Assembly (NCBI GenBank): GCA_023014335.1
Contig: JAECYW010000011.1
Span: forward strand, 558,001 to 622,000
DNA: 64,000 nucleotides
From: Galerina marginata
Taxonomy: Eukaryota > Basidiomycota > Agaricomycetes > Agaricales > Galerinaceae
Direction of reading: 5' to 3'
Positions 56,900 to 64,000 of the stretch are shown one piece after another. The notes beneath the pieces are model-generated. The model saw only the letters and a list, made by a program, of their open reading frames with translations, searched no databases and was not told where the DNA came from. Each line of letters starts with the position of its first letter. Position 1 is the first letter of the stretch. Both the position numbers and the translations under genes were made by a program.

Positions 56900-59740
56900 C
56901 GAGAGTGAAATGCAAAACGACCTAGATACCTGAATTAAAAACTCCCTGTCCAAGCGTGAGATTCAGTTTGTTTTGTTTGGAAACTGTTGACCATCCATCA
57001 GCAATCTCTGGAGATACAAATGATTTTTCGAAGATGGGCTTACTGCAGGAAGCTATAAAACGAGCCAATAAAAAGTAACCAGAAGTCTAGCTCAACAGGC
57101 AGAATAAATCAGTGATGATGACCTTCATGTTTCTTATGGGATGGCTGCATAGAATCACGAGGGGTCAGTTTAAGCACGACCAAGCAGACCTGTTCACTTC
57201 TAAAAGCGGTTATCACCGCATTTCCTGGGGGCTCACTGAACGGATGAGCTCGTCAATCATAATCTCTTTTATACAGAGCTCTTACCTCGAATTTCTGCTT
57301 GCTTTTCTGCCGAGGCGATAGCTATGTTGTTGGATAAGTTATGGGGAAGGAAATAGTGAATAAAGCTGCGTACATTTTTTGCACCCTCCTCCTACAGACG
57401 TTACTTCTGGAGGCGCCAAGGTCCGGGCCTTTTTGCTTGAAAGCGACAGCATTGCGTTCTCGACTACATCCAGTTTGCCTCAACAGGTAGGATGAGGGTC
57501 GAGTGGCCGCCGACGCATCAATTTACCAACGGTTAATCATCGCCCACTAGCCCTATAGTGCCGGATATTTCTTGACTACATCAAGTTTGCCTCGACAGAC
57601 AAGATGAGGGTCAAGTCGCCGCCGACGTATCAATTCACGAACGGATAATAATCGCCCATTAGCCCTAGTGCCAGATATTTCTTCTCGACAAAACATGGAG
57701 CTACTCAGGCATTTTTGGCAATTGAAAGGAGGGCGGAGAGCGACAATATGCCCAGAAGAGAGCAAAGGATGGCCAACCTCTGCGTAATATCCACCACTTT
57801 TGTTCTACCGTCCTCTGCCCAAAGCTCTATGCCGGGAATTTGCCTCCACGAATCGCAATCCACTCAGCACTCAATTAGCAGCACCAACAAAGCATTGCGC
57901 AGGCAGAAAAAATAGCTTCATGCGTTGACCCACTCACTATCGCCATACTGGCCGTGTGCCCCAAGTTGTGGTATGCTGGTTCTTGACCTCAGCTCGCCAA
58001 TATGAAGGACCTTGTGGACGTAAAGACGACCATCACCTTCCTAGCACCAAGAAGTCATTCAACGCCAACAAGGTGCAAAGAAGGCGGAAAGACGAGCCTA
58101 TTTAGCCTCAAAATCTTCGGAAATGCGGGTCAGAGATTCGGAATACCATTGAAGCGCCATCTGTAGACCCATCAGATAAGACAACAGAAAAAAGAACCGA
58201 GCACTACCTTCTGCGCGGAAGCCGCTGATAGCCCAAGGCGGCCAAGGAATCGGCATGGAAGCGGTGAGCCAACAGTATCTAAAGATAAGCCAATGTTAAT
58301 AAAGCAGTACATTGCATGATGCGTAGGATAGGTAGCTCAAAAGCCTGCAATTTGAATCAAATTTCTGCGATGTGGGTTATATCAATGACATCTACAGGGT
58401 ATGCTAATGTGAAACGCACCAGGATCGGCGGTGAGCGTCTGGGATTTAAGGAACCACACTACGCGCCCTGCTGTAACTGCGGTAGAAACACGAGATAATG
58501 GTCATAAAAGGCAAAACATTGAATTGACTCACTTTCCTACTCCTGGCTGTGGCCTTCCGCGACGGTCAGCCATTTCCGCAACCAAAGCATTGAGATTTCT
58601 GATACACATATCCAGATTGTTGCACCTTGGACGGTTTTGGCAGCAACAATGCCATTCTGGGAGTGGAAGGCGATCAAAGGTGCCCAACGGCTGCTCGCAA
58701 ACCCCGCGGCGATACGGAACTAAACTGCAACTAGTAGCAGCATTCTCGGCGTCTCTGGAATAGACAGTGCAGGCTAGAACACCAGCCACCGCAGTTGTTG
58801 TGTCGCCAGTGGCAAGTCTAAATCGCCTGAACAAGTCTGAATTGGGAGTAAGGCATTAAACATTTAAAAGGTAAATTTGAACGTAGCAAATGCTGAGAGC
58901 TGGGCGTCCATATAGCAGTATGCACTTTCTTAAATTCGCGGTATTTTGCTGCTGACATTCATTCTTAGGCGGTTCATTTGTCGCCAGGCGGTTATCGTTT
59001 AGTACAGAGAGTTGACGACTTTGATGCCGGTTTGCATGCAGTTTAGGGTGGCTGGAAGACTCCCAGTGAGATAGCAATTCTACTTTCGAGTAGCTGATTC
59101 ACTTACAAAAAGAAGTTCCTTTCCTTATTGGCAGGTTCTGGGCATCTGGACGTGCGTAGTCCGTGATGTGATTAACTTGCTTCACGTGCCTAGGTCCACA
59201 CACAGGCAACTATTGGGGTTGAAGAAAAACGCGTTAACCGGTGGAAACAACTCACGAGTGATCGACAACAGGCTGAACTTGTGAAGTTGCGCAATAAAAT
59301 ATTAGTAAGTGGAAAGTTGTGAGAGCAATGTGGCAGAGATTGAGCGATAGACGACAGGGATGGTTAGGGTTTGGGATACCCAGACGATCAGAGTCCGTGA
59401 GTCCTGGCTCTTTCAACTTACCAAATGCACTCCTTAATTCGTCATTACTTCAAGTCCACGGGAAGATATCAAGGGAAAGATTCGCTTAGGTCGAAGCCGA
59501 CCATAGACGACGCATTGTGTGAGCTTTGCACGTCGAGAAAGCCCTGTCCTTTAGGTACCGAAAAGGCAAGCGTCGGCAATGTTTACGAATGGCCTCCTCG
59601 AGCACGACGCCTACCAGGATGCTGAGTGACCTTTTGCATTCGACCTTCAAGTACTCTTTCTGACCCACATCGCTCTCCAGCCATTCATGGGCAGCCAGCA
59701 AGGTCGCTAAAAAGACACCTCGGCGCTGTCATTAATCAAC
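56900..59740. other. Intergenic, no supported gene
   Basis: Many short ORFs but no domain. A minus-strand Cys-rich ORF at 58529-58834 ('NNLDMCIRNLNALVAEMADR') is followed on the minus strand by a gtgagt, so a single decayed exon is possible. It contains a 113-bp tandem duplication (next entry). Confidence 0.4.
57462..57690. repeat. 113-bp tandem duplication
   Basis: Two copies, 57462-57573 and 57574-57690, share 'gactacatc.agtttgcctc.acag' through 'atcgccca.tagcccta.tagtgc.ggatatttctt'. They differ at roughly 10% of positions. Non-coding. Confidence 0.85.
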
Positions 59741-59744
59741 TACT

Positions 59745-60326
59745 ATGCCACGCACGTATGTATTTTGCTTCTTTTCACATGTCTTGTCGCAGTGCTCAAC
59801 GCATTCATCTAGCCCAGCACCAGTGAGCCATAAGAAACGACACCGCACAATCGCCCTTCAAGTCACCCCACAGGCATTAGAAGGATACCGACAGTACGTG
59901 CTGCCGCTTGAATGTATGCCTACCAAATCTACTCACTCTCTTCATCCCTTCCTTTAGCCAGCCGCTCATCAAAGCAATCATCAATCACAACGACCGTCAA
60001 TCTGGCGTGCGAACAAGCCCCCTTCATGACGGTACGTCTTTTTGCTGCAATCCTCACTCCTGCCTACGCCCAATATTTATGAACCACATTCTATTTCTAT
60101 ATAGGCCCGCGATAAACTATAGACTACGAAGACTACCACAATGGCAATGGGTTAGAAGAGGCGATGGTGCTGGCAAACGCAATCAGGGCCTCGGTAAGCC
60201 TACACCCCGTTTTTTACACTGTGCTAAGGCTACTCCTATGACATCCTCCAGCTCAAAACCCAGACTACGGCGCTCGCACCCACACGAGGAAACAGCATCT
60301 ACCAGCAGCGACAATGGCACCTCTAA
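59745..60326 (+). CDS. Possible small spliced gene, unrecognised (122 aa)
   Basis: A speculative model. Exons 59745-59893, 59958-60031, 60123-60193 and 60252-60326 join in frame through gtacgt/gtaagc donors and ag acceptors. They give '...RTIALQVTPQALEGYR', 'QPLIKAIINHNDRQSGVRT', and 'DYEDYHNGNGLEEAMVLANA', ending 'GNSIYQQRQWHL'. The last exon in another frame would give a longer Ser/Arg-rich tail to 60414. No domain is recognised, and upstream exons may exist. Support is only the coherent splicing and hydrophilic composition, so it may be spurious or a gene remnant. Confidence 0.3.
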
Positions 60327-60419
60327 CTTGAGAGCCAAGGCCCCAACCCATCTCCGAGTCGATAATGTCCAGGACTTTGGGAAGTTCAGGGGATTAGGCA
60401 TAGGTGGCCTTTGAGACTT

Positions 60420-63050
60420 TGATGGCACTTGTTGGATTTTTTTTGCTGTGATATTGCGATCGGAGCATGGCCAGGAATACGAGTAGATTAGGCAGTTGAA
60501 AGACAATGAATTCATGAGGTTTTTAGCCAGGATGGCCTGGATCAACATGAGGGTTTTATGGTACACACGCAATCGCCTCCATTACGCAGGATGCACTGCC
60601 CAAATTCTAGCACGGCGCTCGTGTAGCTACGAAGGCAGCTTGATGAAAACTGCGTGCAAAAGCTTGCTTACCTGGAGTAAGGGCATTCGACAAAGTCCAT
60701 GTCCTGGAATCCCAGCTCTGTGTAAACGGGCTAAAAACTTCGGAGCAAAAAGGTTGGTAAACGTGAAAGCTTGAGATGGCATACATTTGAAACTTTCGAG
60801 GCAGTAGGGCGGGCATGACTTCGGATATCTATGAAATTTTGCCAGGAAAGAAAGAACATGAGCAGGATTTCCGCTGTTGAGTGCGAAAGGCTTTGGGAGG
60901 CTTAGCGCGAAAGAATTTCAAGGAAAGGTAACTCGCAGGCTTTGGACAATGCCGTGGATGTGGACTTCAGACTCTCAAACCCTAACCATGTTCAGCAGGC
61001 TCACTGGAGGAGCTAGGACAGCAACGTCCTTTACCCTCATCTTATAACCTAACATTTATCTCTTGTTTCGCAAGTCAAGCGAGCTGACCGGTCAAAGAAC
61101 AACAAACAAATTTTACGATTTCAGGTGTCGTCAACTATCCAGATTTCTTTCGGTGATTTGTCCCAGCACCGTGCGCTGCTTTTCCAGCGACTTTCCTCAA
61201 GTCTGCAGCTGCGACAAATTTTCCGTCATTACTCTCTGCCACAAAGGTTTATTGGTCAGTACCTCGACTATCTTGAGTAATGAAATTGACTCCCTTTAAT
61301 TATAGCACTCATGACCAATGAAAAACGAGCACAGATTCTTCCTCAGATCGACCGACTCCTGCCCAAACTACTCCTGACGAGTGTGAATTGGTTCTAAATG
61401 AAACCCCCTTAAGTTTATATCAGTGACTATGTGGCATTTACTGATGACTACACACTGTTTACAGGACTGCGAGGTCCAAACGCTGGCCGATCGCGTTGCT
61501 TGCCCATAACGGCAGTGGAACTTCCAAAGTTGTCCACTGCATCAACTTGGCAAACGAGGTTGCCTATCTTGACAACTTCGTTCCAGGCCTTAGATCTGGC
61601 GCTTTAGTTCGCTATTGGCTTCGTTGCCTAAAGGGCACACTGGTTTCAAGGGTTTGACTTCGTCGATGCTAGGCACGCCGCCGCAATTTATTACCTGCCC
61701 GGTAAGTATTACCCAGCGTTATCGACACATGTAGATGATCTGACGCACTCTTTTCTTACAAAATTTGGTCCTGTAGTAGCTTGGCCCTTTTTCATCGTGT
61801 TTGTAGCATAATGGACGATTAGCATGGACTGGCACTGAGATATGGCAATTACTGGCCTTTCTCTCTGGAGGCGACTCCCACAGCTGCAACCAAGCTGCAA
61901 CAGACGTCTGCAAACACTTTCAGTGCTGGTGCGTTTCAACAGGACGGACCGACGATCCTGGCTAGAACTAACTTGGGTATTTCAGAAATAATCGACCATT
62001 CAAAAAGTGCGAAACACACCTATATATCTAGGCATTTCTGCTCTATTCTTGAGCATCTGACTCATTCGCATCGAGGCGTCAGCGGCCAAAGTTGCAAACC
62101 TGAATCATTGCATCGGAGCCCATTGCGAGCAAGAGGCGATGCTGTCCAGGCTTCCGTGCTGCTGAAATTGGACATCGCAAAATGTTTGGTAGGAGCGAAG
62201 CTATCTGCAAGTAAGTTTTCGGCATAGGGTCGGAGAGCATACGCTGAATGTGTTACAGACGGGAAGGTCCTCTCCGATGCAACGCTACTGCCTTTGGTAT
62301 GAGCATCTTTTTGAGCTCCTTTATCGAGAGAGCTCCTTTATCGAAGAACCTTTCCGACTTTGACATGAATTGCATGAGTGCTTCGAGTTGCTATGGCTGT
62401 TGCGTATTTGTTCCAAAGTGCAGAGAGTCTTTGAGGAGCACTGACTGCTGTTTAATGGCAGCTCACCGCGCAGGAAGAACTGAGTTTAATTCTTGTCAGT
62501 GAAGCATAAGGTGCAATTGTACGTAGCTGATCCCCAATCCTGTTTCTCCTTCTGATGCCCTTCCAGGTATCGCAGCCGGCATTGCTGAAAATCTTTCTAT
62601 CGAAAGGAGGGTAAGACCTTGAAAGGCGGGCATTCCATATGCCAGGTATTCACTTCCTAGTGGTTCTGCTCAGGATCCTGCAGCAAGATCAGCAACAATC
62701 CGCTTTTAGAAACAAACAAGCTTTTCTCCTTGCCCGTGCAGGTGCATGGCGGCTTTGTGCCGTGCAAATGTGTATGCAAATCCTTCTGAACTTTCTTATT
62801 TACTACCACGTCTTATTGTGCACATTAGGTCAAGTCTATGAGCGCATTTGTGCAACAAATGCCAAATTGGATGCATACATTTAAGTTTCAAATCAATGCA
62901 AACGGCCAACAATTTGCCAACGCAACGCGACAAATCTCACGCTCAGACATGGTATAAATACAGCGACCCACTCCGACTTTCTTTTCATCCTCCCAACACT
63001 TAGCGTATTCAGCAAAACCCTCATTTTCGAATTTTAAAGCACAAATTTCT
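60420..63050. other. Intergenic, no supported gene
   Basis: AT-moderate DNA with scattered short ORFs on both strands, none with family features or convincing exon chains. It includes the promoter of the membrane protein gene that starts near 63101. Confidence 0.45.
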
Positions 63051-63100
63051 ATGTCGGAAGCTCTGGCACATGGACTTAGCCACTGGTCTAGTGAGTAGAA

Positions 63101-64000
63101 TTGTTTCAAATGCATATTCCCTCGATTGATTTCGGCCCAGCTGTTCTTAAAGGCCAAGCAGCAGTTCTTGTTATATGCCTCACATTGACCTTCCTTCGCA
63201 TTTATCACCGGTCTTCATATCGTGGTGTATGGGTTGACGACGTATGTGCAGTATTCTGTGGAGTTATTGCTACAACTTTTCTGGTGCTCCTGGTTTTCAC
63301 TGGTGAGCCTACACTATTCTCTCGTCAACGTAGAGCTCAACTGTATGGGCCAGTGCAAGAAGTGATCCCTTTTTCCTGCATGCAATTTCTTGTAATGTAC
63401 AGCGCACACTTTATCATTCTTTGGTACGTACTCTTGCGAAGTTGCACCACTTTTTCTAATATTTTCATAGGCCTTCGAGGGCAACTTTGTTTTTGTCACT
63501 GGCCAGGGCGTATCGCCGATACTCGGACCAGCAACTTCAAAAGCTTTTGCGGGTTAACGCCGTCTTTTTTGGCATTGGACTAACTTACTGGGTTGTAGCT
63601 TCAACCTTTTGTGGTCCAGCGCTAGAATGTTGCCGTCTCCCAACAATTTTTGTCTTGTTCACTTTTACCAGTAAGGAATCATTGCTTACTTGCCATCACC
63701 TGCTGATCATCATATTCAAAGGCGACATCGTCATCGATGCTGGCATGACATACGTGGTTTGGTGCATCTTCCCTCCCTTGATGTCAAACCTCGAGCCCAT
63801 GCGTAAATGCCTGGTCATTCTCGGACTCTCGGGCAGTGTCTTGAACCTCGGCACCTGCCTAGTATGCTGGACGTTGTTCTTGGTCCAGAACTACGAAAAC
63901 CAATTGCAATATCTTCCTCTTTTCAACTACATTGTAGGTGGTTTATGATCCCTCTTTCCAGAAGATTCTTAATCATTTTGCAGGCAATTGCATCGCTTCT
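63101..64000 (+). CDS. Seven-helix membrane protein, PTH11-like, 3' end beyond window
   Basis: Exons 63101-63423, 63471-63670, 63722-63933 and 63985 onward (cut by the window end) stay in frame. 'AAVLVICLTLTFLRIYHR', 'VWVDDVCAVFCGVIATTFLV', 'EVIPFSCMQFLVMYSAHFII', the 'WPSRATLFLSLARAYRRYSD' join, 'GIGLTYWVVASTFCG', 'KGDIVIDAGMTYVVWCIFPP' and 'LNLGTCLVCWTLFLVQ' match the gene at 55743 block by block, including the last three intron positions. The start is uncertain. 'PAVLKGQ' aligns with 'PAIFKG' of the paralogue, favouring ATG 63101 or 63110. An alternative ATG at 63051 would need a gtgagt...cccag intron. The predicted role is plasma-membrane sensing. The paralogue's first intron is absent here or replaced by coding sequence. 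Confidence 0.75.

Noticed and set aside
58529..58834. Cys-rich minus-strand ORF
   Set aside because: No signal peptide, no flanking exons that keep frame, and no relative in the window; kept only as a remark in the intergenic entry.
1..64000. tRNA, rRNA or known structured RNA genes
   Set aside because: I looked for T-loop-like GGTTCRAATCC boxes and obvious cloverleaf pairs by eye and found none convincing. A covariance-model scan would be decisive and was not possible.

Overview
This window is nuclear DNA of a filamentous fungus, most likely a mushroom-forming basidiomycete (Agaricomycetes). The reasons are short 46-95 bp GT-AG introns, a NACHT-ankyrin NLR of the agaric type, a 'THVCQYWRHAAL'-type F-box protein, PTH11-like seven-helix membrane proteins, BCS1-like AAA and flavin monooxygenase remnants, and heavy DNA transposon load. 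No prokaryotic gene, tRNA or rRNA was seen. All gene models were spliced by eye.

Layout. 1-3060: repeat-derived, gene-poor DNA. 3060-27850 and 31500-41720: two copies of a segmental duplication. Each copy holds a decayed flavin monooxygenase gene, then a NACHT-ankyrin NLR gene, then a degenerate minus-strand gene family (two tandem blocks in unit 1, one in unit 2). The unit 2 NLR (34770-38387, 8 exons, 1081 aa) reads through intact. The unit 1 NLR (6050-20457) carries two CGA-to-TGA stops and three insertions: a 955-bp MITE (TA duplication) in intron 2, a 3.1-kb TIR element in intron 4, and a 7.1-kb hAT transposon in the ankyrin exon. The hAT is itself split in its BED zinc-finger exon by a 3.2-kb element with about 465-bp terminal inverted repeats. 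That element carries an 840-bp MITE (8-bp duplication, 25-bp perfect TIRs). The result is a nest of gene > hAT > long-TIR element > MITE, and most junctions can be defined to the base.

28600-30720 holds a third monooxygenase fragment and a BCS1-like AAA ATPase pseudogene. 44170-49200 holds two intact small cysteine-rich secreted-protein genes and a dead third copy, with an F-box gene between. 49876-55358 holds two tandem paralogues of an unrecognised Pro-rich, partly hydrophobic protein, with a truncated third copy at 45541. 55743-56840 and 63101-end hold two divergent PTH11/rhodopsin-like seven-helix proteins, the second cut by the window edge. 56900-63050 has little convincing coding sequence.

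The region reads as an accessory, fast-evolving compartment: NLR duplication with repeat expansion, transposon invasion, CpG-type decay, and small secreted-protein duplications. The most striking unexplained structure is inside the long-TIR element. Each arm carries about ten 11-bp palindromes (CATTTNAAATG-like) at fixed 36-bp spacing, with 48-bp (24+24) steps at matching places in both arms.
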